A stretch of 46,345 bases of DNA from an uncultured Clostridia bacterium (GCA_947632195.1 CANROE010000015.1:1-46345), one strand, 5' to 3'; positions 14,390-22,716 are shown, numbered from the stretch's first letter. The notes: generated by a model not told the origin, from the sequence alone. Translations and numbers: made by a program.

Positions 14390-16876
14390 ATGAAAATACG
14401 CATGAAACTTCTCGCGGGCGCAGCGGCGCTGCTTTGCATGGCGGGAGCGCTCTCCTTACAGACCCTTCCCGCACGGGCGGAGCCTGCCGCCGAGCTCTTT
14501 TTGCCCACGAGCTATGAACAATATCTTCCGCTCGAATACCCTGCGGACGCGGCGATGAATGATTCCTACATCGTAGTTGCGGACGGTAGCGGTCTCTTTG
14601 TCTATGACCGCAGCGCGAAGGAATATTCCCACTACGAACATTCTCCTTACGGAAACGCGCGCAACATCACAAAGGTGGGTTTTACTCCCGACGGCAGGCT
14701 CTTTTTCTCCGATCAGGACGCAAGACTTTTTCTCTATAACTTTGCAGAAAGGAGTGCCGAGTTTCAACTCGGTATCTCTTGTTCCACCTTCGTCATCGAC
14801 GGAGACACCATCTACACGACGGCCGTAGCGAACGGCACAACCACATTCTCCGCCTATCTCCACCGAGGGAACGGGCTCTCCTACGAAAACGGGCGCATCG
14901 TCGGAGACCTCAAAGCCTCTACGAGCATTGCCCCGCACATGTTTGTGCAAGGCGGGGTACTTTACTGCGCCATCAACTCCTATATCCATGCCTATACGGA
15001 CAACGGCGTCACTTTCGATCACACCGAAATGCTGCTCACGGGCGGACAGGCGGTGCAGGACCTCACGTCGGTCGCGGTGCTGGGCGACAATATTTACTAC
15101 ACCGTGAACAATGCCATGCTCGACGACAACGACGGGCTCTTTATCACCAAGATGGACGGCGTTTCTCGGCCGACACGGTTGCTCGAAGGGGACGGTTTCA
15201 ACGCCCTCTTCACCTATGGGGAAAGCCTTTACTGCGTGAAGGGCGCCTCGGTCAGGGAGATCGAGACGGACGGCAGCAGCGCAAAATTCACGGGCTATGA
15301 GCTCGCCTCCGATTCCGATTCTTTCAACCGCGTCTCCCATGCGGGCGATACGGTGCGGGCGCGGGAGCTGATCGTCACGGCGGACTGCGGCAACGAGCGG
15401 GTCTCGGTGTACAACACGCAGACGGAGGAATTCACGCTGCTCGATACGGGGAATGCGAGCCATGTCGCAACGGACGGCGAGGTGATCGCGGCGTCCGTGG
15501 GAACGCAGATCCTCCTCTACCGCTACGGCGAGGAAGAGCCTTATTATGTCCACACCACCGCGAACACGGTCGTCGGGATCGCGGTCGTATTCGGCAAATG
15601 TTACTATGTCACCGAACACCACTACGGGATCGCCGAGGAGGGAACGCTCGAATTTACCCGCTCGAACTCCCCCATCGCCCTTACAAGCGACGTCTATGGA
15701 AATCTCTATGTCGCCGACCAACAGTACCGCGTCATGAAATACACCGAAGAGGGATTCCTCGACCGTACGTTGGAGGACGGCGAGGTAATGACGGACGGTT
15801 GGAAACTGCCGGCGGGATTTTTATCTCTCCGTTCCGATTTCGACGGCAATCTGTATTACCTTTCGGACGGCGCCATCTACATGAACGGGGAGCTGCTCTC
15901 CTCTCTCGACGCGACGGATTGCGTTTACTACGGCGCGAACAAACCCGCGCTCGTCTCCGTTGCCCTCGGTTTCGAGGACAACGTCCTCTACCTGCAATAC
16001 GGCAGTTTCATTGCCCGTACGCAGAACGTCCCCTTCTCCTCCCTCTCCTCCATTGCCGCAACGGACGTATATGATGAGCTCTTTTCCGCCCCCGACGGAG
16101 AGGCGCTTTCCCTTGTCGACGTACAGGCGGGCGTAACGGGGATCAGGATCGACGCGGGAAAGCTGGAAAACACGAGCGCCTATTTCCCCTATGACAGTTA
16201 CTACCGCACCCCCGAAGGCGGACGGGGCATTCTGCTTGCGGAGCGGGGAAAATTTTCTCTCGTCGCCCTGTTTGAAGATTACGAATACACCGTGGCGCTC
16301 TATCTGAGCGAGAACTGTACTGAGGCGCCCGTTACATGGACGGCGCTCTCCCCCTCCCCCCGTTTTACGGCGAGCGAGGTCGCGATGAGCTATTATCCCT
16401 GTCTTTCGGAACCGCTTACGATAAAGAGATTGCCGCGCGCGAGCGAGCTCACCCTGCTTGCCACGGTGCGTACGGAGGGCAATTTCGACTATGCCTATGT
16501 GCGCGACGGCGCACAGACGGGGTATGTTCCCCTCGCCTATCTGACCGAAACGCCCCCCATTTCCGTACTTCCCGACGAATTCACCCTCGGGTATCTCAAA
16601 AAGAACGACGAAGGGGTGCTCTTCCGTGCGGAAAACGGTGCGACGCTGCTCGTGACCGAGCGCACACAGGTCAAAATTTACGAGGGAAACAACGGACTTT
16701 ACTTCTTGCGCTTTACCCAAGACGGCGTCGAATACACCGCGCAGGTCACCGAGCGGATGATACAGGTGGGCGATCCCAACGCCCTGCGGCTGAGTTTGAT
16801 CATCGTGCTCAGCGTCGTTGCGGTGGGCGTTGTGGCGGCTTTCATTCTTTTCCGTCCGCGCAAGAAAAAAGAATGA
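14390..16876 (+). CDS. Large secreted beta-propeller protein with C-terminal membrane anchor
   Basis: 828 aa. A signal peptide (KLLAGAAALLCMAGALSL, cleavage after ARA) precedes about 550 residues of repeated four-strand blades (DSYIVVADGSGLFVYDR, KVGFTPDGRLFFSDQ, DVYGNLYVADQQYRVMKY, SDFDGNLYYLSDG), typical of NHL/WD-like propellers. Two SH3-like modules follow (LTIKRLPRASELTLLATVRT...AYVRDG near 680; TQVKIYEGNNGLYFLRF near 760). A single membrane helix (LSLIIVLSVVAVGVVAAFIL) and basic tail RPRKKKE end it. It probably faces the cell exterior; ligand and role are unknown. The promoter position implies a leaderless transcript, with an alternative ATG four codons in. Confidence 0.75.
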   Translation: MKIRMKLLAGAAALLCMAGALSLQTLPARAEPAAELFLPTSYEQYLPLEYPADAAMNDSYIVVADGSGLFVYDRSAKEYSHYEHSPYGNARNITKVGFTPDGRLFFSDQDARLFLYNFAERSAEFQLGISCSTFVIDGDTIYTTAVANGTTTFSAYLHRGNGLSYENGRIVGDLKASTSIAPHMFVQGGVLYCAINSYIHAYTDNGVTFDHTEMLLTGGQAVQDLTSVAVLGDNIYYTVNNAMLDDNDGLFITKMDGVSRPTRLLEGDGFNALFTYGESLYCVKGASVREIETDGSSAKFTGYELASDSDSFNRVSHAGDTVRARELIVTADCGNERVSVYNTQTEEFTLLDTGNASHVATDGEVIAASVGTQILLYRYGEEEPYYVHTTANTVVGIAVVFGKCYYVTEHHYGIAEEGTLEFTRSNSPIALTSDVYGNLYVADQQYRVMKYTEEGFLDRTLEDGEVMTDGWKLPAGFLSLRSDFDGNLYYLSDGAIYMNGELLSSLDATDCVYYGANKPALVSVALGFEDNVLYLQYGSFIARTQNVPFSSLSSIAATDVYDELFSAPDGEALSLVDVQAGVTGIRIDAGKLENTSAYFPYDSYYRTPEGGRGILLAERGKFSLVALFEDYEYTVALYLSENCTEAPVTWTALSPSPRFTASEVAMSYYPCLSEPLTIKRLPRASELTLLATVRTEGNFDYAYVRDGAQTGYVPLAYLTETPPISVLPDEFTLGYLKKNDEGVLFRAENGATLLVTERTQVKIYEGNNGLYFLRFTQDGVEYTAQVTERMIQVGDPNALRLSLIIVLSVVAVGVVAAFILFRPRKKKE

Positions 16877-16894
16877 TGTTTCAATGTTTTTTCC

Positions 16895-16923
16895 TTGACT
16901 TTCCCGTCAAAGAATTGTAAAAT
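16895..16923 (+). promoter_or_regulatory. Promoter of the GH43 gene
   Basis: TTGACT (16895-16900), 17-nt spacer, TAAAAT (16918-16923). AAGG lies shortly before the ATG at 16962. Confidence 0.85.
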
Positions 16924-16961
16924 GATAACTCGTGAAAAATAAAACAAAGTAAGGTATTGAA

Positions 16962-17960
16962 ATGAATTATCTTTCTCCTCTTGTGCCGCAGCGCGCAGAC
17001 CCCTACCTCTACAAACACACGAACGGAAAATACTACTTCACCGCCACTTGCCCGAAGTACGACAGAGTAGAGATCCGTTGCGCGGACAGCGTAAACGGCA
17101 TTGCGTCGGCTCCCGCCCGCGTGGTTTGGTGGCGTCATCACGTCGGGCTCATGGCAAGCCACATCTGGGCGCCTGAGATCCACTATATCATGGGGCAATG
17201 GGTGATCTATTTCGCGGCGGGCGAACTGCCCGAGCGCTGGAAAATAAGGCCCTTTACCCTCGTCTGCAAGGGCGACGATCCCATGACGGACGAATGGGTG
17301 GAAGGCGGCATGATGCGGCCTGCGGAGGGCGATCCCTATTCGTTTACCGACTTTTCCCTCGACATGACGGTGTTCGAGCAAAAGGGAACCTGGTATGCGA
17401 TCTGGGCGCAAAAAGTGGGCGGCCAGCACGGCATTTCCAATTTGTATATTGCCGAACTCGAATCTCCTACCCAACTCAAAACGGTGCAGGTGCTCTTGAC
17501 GACGCCCGACTATGCGTGGGAGCGCGACGGCGGATTTTGGGTGAACGAAGGTCCCGCGATCTTAAAGCACGGCGGCAAGATCTACTGCACCTTCTCCGCC
17601 TCCGCGACGGGCGCATGCTACTGCATGGGCATGCTCACGGCGGATGAAAACGCCGACCTGCTCGATCCCCTCTCGTGGCGCAAGAGCCGTCATCCCGTGC
17701 TCGCGACAAACGAGGAGCTGAAAGTGTACGGTCCGGGGCACAACTGTTTTGTGGTCGGCGACGAGGGCGAGCAGCTCACCCTGCTGCACTTCCGCAACTA
17801 CGAAAAGATCTCGGGCGATCCGCTCAACGATCACAACCGCCACGCGCATGTGATGAAAGTGACCTACGATGCGTCGGGCGCGCCCGTGTTCCAACTCCGC
17901 AAAGAGGAGCTTTACAACACTCCCTTTGAAAACGAACTTCAAAAGCACATCAATTCGTAA
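16962..17960 (+). CDS. Glycoside hydrolase family 43 (arabinosidase/xylosidase-like)
   Basis: 332 aa, a single GH43 five-bladed propeller without signal peptide, so it acts in the cytoplasm on imported oligosaccharides. The three catalytic carboxylates are in place: Asp13 in RADPYLY (general base), Asp134 in DFSLDMTVF (pKa modulator) and Glu196 in WVNEGPA (general acid). SHIWAPEIHYI (66-76) and YGPGHNCF are further family signatures. GH43 enzymes remove alpha-L-arabinofuranosyl or beta-D-xylosyl groups from plant polysaccharides; which applies cannot be told here. It has its own promoter and a very strong terminator. No transporter lies next to it. Confidence 0.92.
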   Translation: MNYLSPLVPQRADPYLYKHTNGKYYFTATCPKYDRVEIRCADSVNGIASAPARVVWWRHHVGLMASHIWAPEIHYIMGQWVIYFAAGELPERWKIRPFTLVCKGDDPMTDEWVEGGMMRPAEGDPYSFTDFSLDMTVFEQKGTWYAIWAQKVGGQHGISNLYIAELESPTQLKTVQVLLTTPDYAWERDGGFWVNEGPAILKHGGKIYCTFSASATGACYCMGMLTADENADLLDPLSWRKSRHPVLATNEELKVYGPGHNCFVVGDEGEQLTLLHFRNYEKISGDPLNDHNRHAHVMKVTYDASGAPVFQLRKEELYNTPFENELQKHINS

Positions 17961-17970
17961 GAAACGGTAT

Positions 17971-18022
17971 AAAAAGTCCTGCGGGGCGGTCTGCAAATGC
18001 AGACCGCCCCGCAGGACTTTTT
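17971..18022 (+). terminator. 25-bp perfect-stem terminator of the GH43 gene
   Basis: 17971-17995 pairs perfectly with 17998-18022 (loop AA). The stem is flanked by AAAAA and TTTTT, so it can act on both strands. It begins 10 nt after the stop codon. Confidence 0.93.
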
Positions 18023-18112
18023 GTTATTTTCTTGCCCCCCTCCGTAGGGGGCGAAGGACCGCCATTCAAAGGGAGTATCCCCCATGAGAGCGCCAAAGAC
18101 TCGCTGTCCACC

Positions 18113-18219
18113 TTACGGCTTATTGTCCGATGAAACGAACGAGAGGACCAAGCAAGTTAAGACATAAAAGCAAGTTTCCTCACGGAAAAAGATTTTGCGC
18201 CAGCAAAAGATTTTTCGTG
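18113..18219 (-). repeat. Composite 3'-end element after asnS
   Basis: On the minus strand, starting 7 nt after the asnS stop: hairpin CACGAAAAATCTTTTGC / GCAAAATCTTTTTCCGTG (18181-18219), then GAGGAAA, then a partial second module (18113-18161) with GGTCC...GGACAATAAGCCG. Related composites follow proS, nadE and recA. No U-tract terminator is present. Confidence 0.82.
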
Positions 18220-18226
18220 AACTCTT

Positions 18227-19600
18227 TCACATGATATTCTTCGCCCATCTGGGAAGAAGGATGACGTCGCGGATGTTCTCCATGCCCGTAACGTACATCA
18301 CAAACCGCTCGAATCCGAGCCCGAACCCGCCGTGCGGCACGCTGCCGAACACGCGGAGCGCCAAATACTGCTCGTATGCGCCCATGTCCATGTTGCGCTC
18401 CTTCATGGCGCAAACGAGTTTTTCATAGTCCGCCTCGCGCTCGCTCCCGCCGATGATCTCGCCGATGCCGGGCACGAGCAGATCGGTCGCCGCCACCGTC
18501 TTGCCGTCGGCGTTCTGTTTCATATAGAAGGACTTGATCTCCTTGGGGTAGTTCGTCACGAACACAGGGCGCTTGAACACCTGTTCGGTGAGAAATTTTT
18601 CGTGCTCGCTTTGAAGATCGCTCCCCCACTGCACGGGGAATTGGAAGCGCGCGTTCTCCTTTTCGAGGATCTTGATCGCCTCCGTGTATTCGCAAACCGC
18701 AAAGTCGGAAGTCGCCACATGGGTGAGCTTGTCGATGAGCCCTTTTTCCACAAAAGAATCGAAGAATTTGATCTCGTCGGGGCACTCGGTGAGCACCGCA
18801 TTGATGAGATATTTCAAGAGCTCCTCCGCCACTTCGATGACGTCGGGGAGTTCGGCAAAGGCGATCTCGGGCTCCACATGCCAGAATTCGGCGAGGTGCC
18901 GCGTCGTGTTGGAGTTCTCCGCGCGGAAGGAAGGCCCGAAGGTATAAATTTTACCGACGGCCGTCGCGGCGATCTCCCCTTCGAGCTGTCCCGAGACGGA
19001 AAGCCCCGCCTTCACGCCGAAAAAGTCATTCTTGTAGTACTCCTCTTCCGTCTTGTAAGCGGCGTTCCACGGTTGGGTGGTCACGCGGAACATCTCGCCC
19101 GCGCCCTCGCAGTCGCTCGCCGTGATGAGGGGAGTATTCATATAGTAATATCTGCGCTCGTGGAAAAAGCGGTGAATGGCCTGCGCCGCCACCGAGCGGA
19201 CGCGGAACACGGCCGCAAAGGTATTGGTGCGGAGGCGCAAATGGGGCACGGTACGCAAAAAGTCGAGGGTGGTCCGTTTCTTTTGGATGGGATATTCGGG
19301 CGGGCACTTGCCGAGAAGGGTCACTTCCAGAGCGTTGAGCTCATTTCCCTCCCCTTTGAACGCCTTGACGACCGTCCCTTTCACTTTCACGCTTGCGCCG
19401 AGCTTGGTGCATTCGGGGTCGACGGAGAGGGCGTTTTTGTCGATGACGACCTGTAAGCGCGGAAAGCTGGTCCCGTCCGAAAGTTCGAGGAAGGAGACCT
19501 GCGCCGAATCGCGGAAGGTCCGCACCCAGCCGCACACGACGGCCTCGCTGCCGACGAGCTCTTGATTGTTGAGTACTTCATAAATATCGATATGTTTCAT
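18227..19600 (-). CDS. asnS: Asparaginyl-tRNA synthetase
   Basis: 457 aa, normal length for class IIb AsnRS, which charges tRNA-Asn with asparagine in the cytoplasm. An N-terminal OB-fold anticodon-binding domain spans ~15-105 (VVCGWVRTFRDSAQVSFLELSDG). Class II motif 2 is the FGPSFRAENSNTTRHLAEFW segment, with HVEPEIAFAEL following as in AsnRS rather than AspRS. Motif 3 is GGFGLGFERFVMYVTGMENIRDV. ACGAGG precedes the ATG. A separate aspS is present at 37650, so both amino acids appear to have direct charging routes. The stop codon is followed at 7 nt by the composite hairpin element instead of a classical terminator. Confidence 0.96.
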   Translation of the reverse strand: MKHIDIYEVLNNQELVGSEAVVCGWVRTFRDSAQVSFLELSDGTSFPRLQVVIDKNALSVDPECTKLGASVKVKGTVVKAFKGEGNELNALEVTLLGKCPPEYPIQKKRTTLDFLRTVPHLRLRTNTFAAVFRVRSVAAQAIHRFFHERRYYYMNTPLITASDCEGAGEMFRVTTQPWNAAYKTEEEYYKNDFFGVKAGLSVSGQLEGEIAATAVGKIYTFGPSFRAENSNTTRHLAEFWHVEPEIAFAELPDVIEVAEELLKYLINAVLTECPDEIKFFDSFVEKGLIDKLTHVATSDFAVCEYTEAIKILEKENARFQFPVQWGSDLQSEHEKFLTEQVFKRPVFVTNYPKEIKSFYMKQNADGKTVAATDLLVPGIGEIIGGSEREADYEKLVCAMKERNMDMGAYEQYLALRVFGSVPHGGFGLGFERFVMYVTGMENIRDVILLPRWAKNIM

Positions 19601-20040
19601 AAAAAACCTCGTTGGTTGGTTGATTGGTTGACTTTGAAATATGGTGTTCTCTTACCCCCTGCTGTCCCAATTATGTCATTTCGACCAAGCGAAGCGCGTG
19701 GAGAAATCTCACAATATTAGGGATGAAAGGTGCGCGCGGGGTGATATGACATTTGCGAATAGCGTCGATGGTTTTCCAAATTACTCGCGCGAGCAAAACC
19801 TCGCTTTTGCGCTCTTGGCTCCCCAGCAAGGGGAGCTGGCGCCCCGCGCGCAGTTCTTATTCTCTAAGCGCGGCACGAGGAGCGTTAGCGACGAAGTAGA
19901 AATCTCTACCGCATTCTAAATTGTCATTTCGAGCTTGTCGAGAAATCTCCACCGCATTATAATAAGGTGAGATGTCTCCACTTCGGCAACGCCTTCGGTC
20001 GACATGACAAATTCCGGAATTCATTTCCGCCGTGGGCGAC
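19601..20040. repeat. Repeat-filled gap between proS and asnS
   Basis: This stretch contains several ATTTCGAcc/gcttgTCGAGAAATCTC-type units (around 19675-19710 and 19920-19950). It also has a CCGCGCGCAGTTCT...TCTAAGCGCGGCACGAGGAGC unit (about 19845-19885; relatives at 27030 and 27390) and an ATGTCTCCACTTCGG...GTCGACATGACA unit (near 19975). No credible gene, and no clear promoter for asnS, could be assigned. Confidence 0.7.
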
Positions 20041-20168
20041 CACATTTGTTGCATACTTGCAACTCCTTGTAAGACAACGCGACCGCGAGAGCAACCCCGT
20101 TAAACCGTCAACACCCATTTCCTCACGGAATTTCTTTTCGTAGCCGTAGGCGAGCAAAGAAATTCGTG
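20041..20168 (-). repeat. Composite 3'-end element after proS
   Basis: Minus strand, 7 nt after the proS stop: hairpin CACGAATTTCTTTGCT...AAAGAAATTCCGTG (20124-20168), GAGGAAA, then the second module (20041-20107) with the hairpin GTTGCA-AGTA-TGCAAC. In the nadE copy that hairpin reads GCCGCA-GGTA-TGCGGC, so two base pairs changed on both sides. Confidence 0.82.
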
Positions 20169-20175
20169 AACCCTC

Positions 20176-21606
20176 TCAGTACGCTCTCGCAAAAAACACG
20201 GTGTGTACGGAGGGTTTTCCGCAGACAACGCACTTCTCGGCGGTGTTTTCCTTATCCATGACGCGCGCCGTCGCCTGTGCAAATTCCTTCACTTTGTCCT
20301 CGCAAGCGCGGCAGCCACACCAACCTGCGCGCACAAAGTTTCCGCCGTCCACGCCTTTGAGCAAACCGTCGAGCGTATCGGCATTTACGATCCGCTCATG
20401 CATGCGCTGCTCCGCTTTTTTATAGAGATTGCCCGAAATTTCGCCAAGCAATGCGCAGATCGTCTTTTCGGCGGTCTCCGAATCGAGCTCGCATTTCTCG
20501 CAAGTGTCGCGGCGGAATACGGTCATCTTGCCATTTTCGATGTCGCGCGGCCCGAGTTCAACGCGCAGCGGCACTCCTTTCATCTCCCATTCGTTGAATT
20601 TCCAACCGGGAGAATTTTCGCTGTCGTCGAGCTTTACGCGCACGCCCGCGCTTATCAGTCTCTCTTTGAGCGCGCCGCACGCTTCGAGCACTCCCTCTTT
20701 CTTGGCGGCAATGGGCACGATGACGACCTGCACAGGCGCGACGGGAGGCGGCAAAACGAGCCCTCTTTGATCGCCGTGGGTCATGATGAGCGCCCCGATG
20801 AGGCGGGTAGAAACGCCGTAGCTCATTGTATAGCCGTATTGCAGCACGCCGTCCTTGCCCGTAAATTGCACGCCGAACGCTTTTGCGAAATTCTGTCCCA
20901 TATAGTGGGTCGTGCCCGACTGCAAGCTCTTGCCGTCGTGCATCATGGCCTCCATGCCATAGGTCGCCACCGCGCCCGCAAACTTCTCTTTCTCCGTCTT
21001 TTGTCCCGTCAAAACGGGCATGCAGAGAACGTTTTTCGCAAATTCTTCATAGAGGCGGAGCATGTTGAGGGTCTCCCTCTCCGCCTCCTCTCCCGTCGCA
21101 TAAACGGAGTGGCCCTCCTGCCACAAAAATTCGCTTGTGCGCAGGAAGGGACGGGTGGTTTTTTCCCACCGCATGACGTTGCACCACTGGTTTTGGCGCA
21201 GAGGCAGATCCCGCCAGCTCTCCACCCATTTGCCCATCATGTGTCCGATGATCGTCTCCGAAGTCGGGCGCACGACGAGGGGCTCTTCGAGTTTTGCGCC
21301 GCCGGCATGGGTGACGACGGCGACCTCGGGCGCAAACCCCTCCACATGTTCGGCTTCCTTTGTCATAAAGCTCATGGGGATGAGGAGCGGGAAATAGGCG
21401 TTTTCCACTCCCGCCTGTTTGAAACGGGAATCGAGCTCCCGCTGGATATTCTCCCAAATGGCGTAGCCGTAGGGGCGGATGACCATCGTGCCCTTTACGG
21501 GGCCGTAATCGACGAGTTTGGTTTTGATCACGACGTCGGTGTACCACTGCGGGAAGTCGGTTTCAATGTCGGCGATCTGCGATACGAATTGATTGTCCTT
21601 AGCCAT
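20176..21606 (-). CDS. proS: Prolyl-tRNA synthetase, short (type 3) form
   Basis: 476 aa. This is the archaeal/eukaryote-like ProRS architecture found in many Clostridia: no inserted editing domain and a C-terminal zinc domain ending in Tyr (FFARAY). Visible are the N-terminal FPQWYTDVVIKTKLVDYGPVKG, class II motif 1 around ENIQRELDSRFK, the proline-pocket loop PTSETIIGHMM, motif 2 NVMRWEKTTRPFLRTSEFLWQEGH and the GTTHYMGQNFAKAF segment. Zinc-type cysteine pairs are CGCRAC and CVVC. CAGGAGAG precedes the start. A tRNA-Pro gene lies about 1 kb upstream on the other strand. The stop is followed at 7 nt by the composite hairpin element. Confidence 0.96.
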   Translation of the reverse strand: MAKDNQFVSQIADIETDFPQWYTDVVIKTKLVDYGPVKGTMVIRPYGYAIWENIQRELDSRFKQAGVENAYFPLLIPMSFMTKEAEHVEGFAPEVAVVTHAGGAKLEEPLVVRPTSETIIGHMMGKWVESWRDLPLRQNQWCNVMRWEKTTRPFLRTSEFLWQEGHSVYATGEEAERETLNMLRLYEEFAKNVLCMPVLTGQKTEKEKFAGAVATYGMEAMMHDGKSLQSGTTHYMGQNFAKAFGVQFTGKDGVLQYGYTMSYGVSTRLIGALIMTHGDQRGLVLPPPVAPVQVVIVPIAAKKEGVLEACGALKERLISAGVRVKLDDSENSPGWKFNEWEMKGVPLRVELGPRDIENGKMTVFRRDTCEKCELDSETAEKTICALLGEISGNLYKKAEQRMHERIVNADTLDGLLKGVDGGNFVRAGWCGCRACEDKVKEFAQATARVMDKENTAEKCVVCGKPSVHTVFFARAY

Positions 21607-21633
21607 AATGATTCTCTCCTGATTTCAGTGGCT

Positions 21634-21663
21634 ATTATACCATGTTTTTTCCGATTCGTCCAA
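21634..21663 (-). promoter_or_regulatory. Promoter of proS
   Basis: Minus strand: TTGGAC (21658-21663), 18-nt spacer with TGG before the -10, TATAAT (21634-21639). Confidence 0.78.
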
Positions 21664-21729
21664 CATTTGGAATGGCTTTTTAAAAATTTACCGCATTATG
21701 CGCATTCGTCATATTCCTCCGAAGAGCAA

Positions 21730-22075
21730 AAAGCTGTCCCTCGTGTATCGGGGGAAAGTGGCACGCAGTGCCGAAAGGGGGCGCCGCACGATCTCCCCTC
21801 TCCATTGGAGCGGACTAAGGGGGTGGGTACCATTAAAGTAGAAATCTCTACCGCAAAGCTGTCCCCCTTGTATCGGGGGAAAGTGGCACGCAGTGCCGAA
21901 AGGGGCGCCCAATTTATCCCCTCCATTGGAGGGAGACTAAGGGGGTGGGCACCATTAAAGTAGAAATCTCTACCGCAAAGCTGTCCCCCGTGTATCGGGG
22001 GAAAGTGGCACGCAGTACCGAAAGGGGGCGCCGCACGATCTCCCTCTCCATTGGAGCGGGACTAAGGGGGTGGGC
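21730..22075. repeat. Three tandem ~123-bp repeats
   Basis: Units begin at 21730, 21855 and 21977 (spacing 125 and 122 bp). Each has AAAGCTGTCCC, a short palindrome ending GGGGGAAAGTGGC, ACGCAGT(G/A)CCGAAAGG, a CTCCATTGGAG palindrome and GACTAAGGGGGTGGG. The first two units also carry AGTAGAAATCTCTACCGC at their ends. The last unit runs into another repeat family. No gene is visible. Confidence 0.85.
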
Positions 22076-22077
22076 AT

Positions 22078-22190
22078 GACCTGCCCCTTTTCAAGGGGGC
22101 GGGTGGCATGGCACAGCCATGACAGGTGGGGGTCGAGTCCAAAAATGTCATTTCGAGCGTAACGAAGTGAAGTCGAGAAATCTCTGCTAC
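22078..22190. repeat. Two more palindromic repeat units upstream of the tRNA promoter
   Basis: 22078-22132 is a CCTGCCCC...GGGCGGGTGGC...GACAGGTGGGGG unit whose variable loop is ATGGCACAGCCAT, itself palindromic. 22146-22186 is an ATTTCGAGCGTAACGAAGTG...TCGAGAAATCTC unit. Confidence 0.75.
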
Positions 22191-22272
22191 AATTTGGTGG
22201 GGGTTGTCCGCTCTCTCCTATCCCCTTTTCATGTGTGGCAAAAAATATTTTGCAAATGGGCGGAAAAATCAC

Positions 22273-22300
22273 TTGACACTTTACGGAAATTTGGTATAAT
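22273..22300 (+). promoter_or_regulatory. Strong consensus promoter of the module/tRNA-Pro transcript
   Basis: TTGACA (22273-22278), 16-nt spacer, TATAAT (22295-22300). Predicted start is near 22307, about 280 nt before the intact tRNA. Confidence 0.9.
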
Positions 22301-22330
22301 AAGATATGCTTTTATTCAAAAAGTAAAAAG

Positions 22331-22564
22331 CTCCCGAAAAAAGGCGCAGTATTTTTTCGGAAAGAGGAGAAACCGCCACAAAGAAGAGCTTTTCGCAAGA
22401 AAAGCGTAAGACGGTGGCGAGTTTCGACGATGAGGTGTAGCGCAGTTTGGTAGCCACAAAGGGTTCCCGCAAAAAGACGAAGTATTTTTGTGGGACGAGG
22501 AGACGCCGAAGGCATACAGAGCTTTTCGCAAGAAAAGCGTAAAAAGCATTCGTGCGGTGACGAG
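22331..22564 (+). ncRNA. Two tandem ~100-nt structured modules upstream of tRNA-Pro
   Basis: Module 1 (22331-22430) and module 2 (22464-22564) share a layout. First is a hairpin CCCG(A/C)AAAAA...TTTTT(T/G)(C/T)GG with an internal CG(C/A)AGTA. Then comes GAGGAGA, then an identical 25-nt block (22385-22409 and 22518-22542) containing the hairpin GCTTTTC-GCAA-GAAAAGC. In module 1 an outer pair CGCCAC/GTGGCG encloses that hairpin. Module 1 abuts a 5' tRNA-Pro fragment; module 2 splits that fragment from an anticodon-arm fragment. Both lie within the tRNA transcript. I do not recognise the RNA family. Confidence 0.6.
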
Positions 22565-22582
22565 GTTAGGGACCAAGAGGTC
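22431..22582 (+). pseudogene. Interrupted tRNA-Pro copy
   Basis: 22431-22454 is identical to the first 24 nt of the intact tRNA-Pro. 22564-22582 matches its anticodon arm and start of variable loop (GGTTAGGGACCAAGAGGTC). Between them sits structured module 2. The T-arm and 3' acceptor strand are missing, so this copy cannot be a tRNA. Confidence 0.85.
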
Positions 22583-22588
22583 AGATAT

Positions 22589-22665
22589 TGAGGTGTAGCG
22601 CAGTTTGGTAGCGCGCTTGGTTAGGGACCAAGAGGTCGCGTGTTCAAGTCACGTCACCTCAACCA
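22589..22665 (+). tRNA. tRNA-Pro (anticodon AGG), CCA encoded
   Basis: A 77-nt cloverleaf: acceptor TGAGGTG/CACCTCA, D-arm GCGC/GCGC, anticodon arm CTTGG-TTAGGGA-CCAAG (positions 34-36 AGG), variable AGGTC, T-arm GCGTG-TTCAAGT-CACGT, discriminator A and CCA. An A at position 34 is uncommon for bacterial tRNA-Pro, where TGG, GGG and CGG are usual. Confidence 0.96.
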
Positions 22666-22716
22666 CGAAGAGCCTAAATTGAACACGCAAGTGTTTGATT
22701 GAGGCTCTTTCGTTTT
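22666..22716 (+). terminator. Terminator of the tRNA-Pro transcript
   Basis: AAGAGCCT...AACAC pairs with GTGTT...AGGCTCTT around a GCAA loop with two small internal mismatches, followed by TCGTTTT. It begins directly after the CCA end. Confidence 0.85.

Noticed and set aside
14456..15721. A 421-codon minus-strand open frame inside the 828-aa secreted protein gene
   Set aside because: The plus-strand frame has signal peptide, blades, membrane anchor and a strong promoter; the antisense frame is Arg/Val/Gly/Asp-rich without features.
19601..20040. A T-box leader for asnS or proS
   Set aside because: No AGGGTGG-type T-box sequence, specifier loop or terminator/antiterminator pair was found upstream of either gene.
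21730..22075. Tandem ~123-bp repeats considered as CRISPR or iterons
   Set aside because: Units are contiguous without spacers, and no cas or replication gene is near; they consist of dispersed repeat families.
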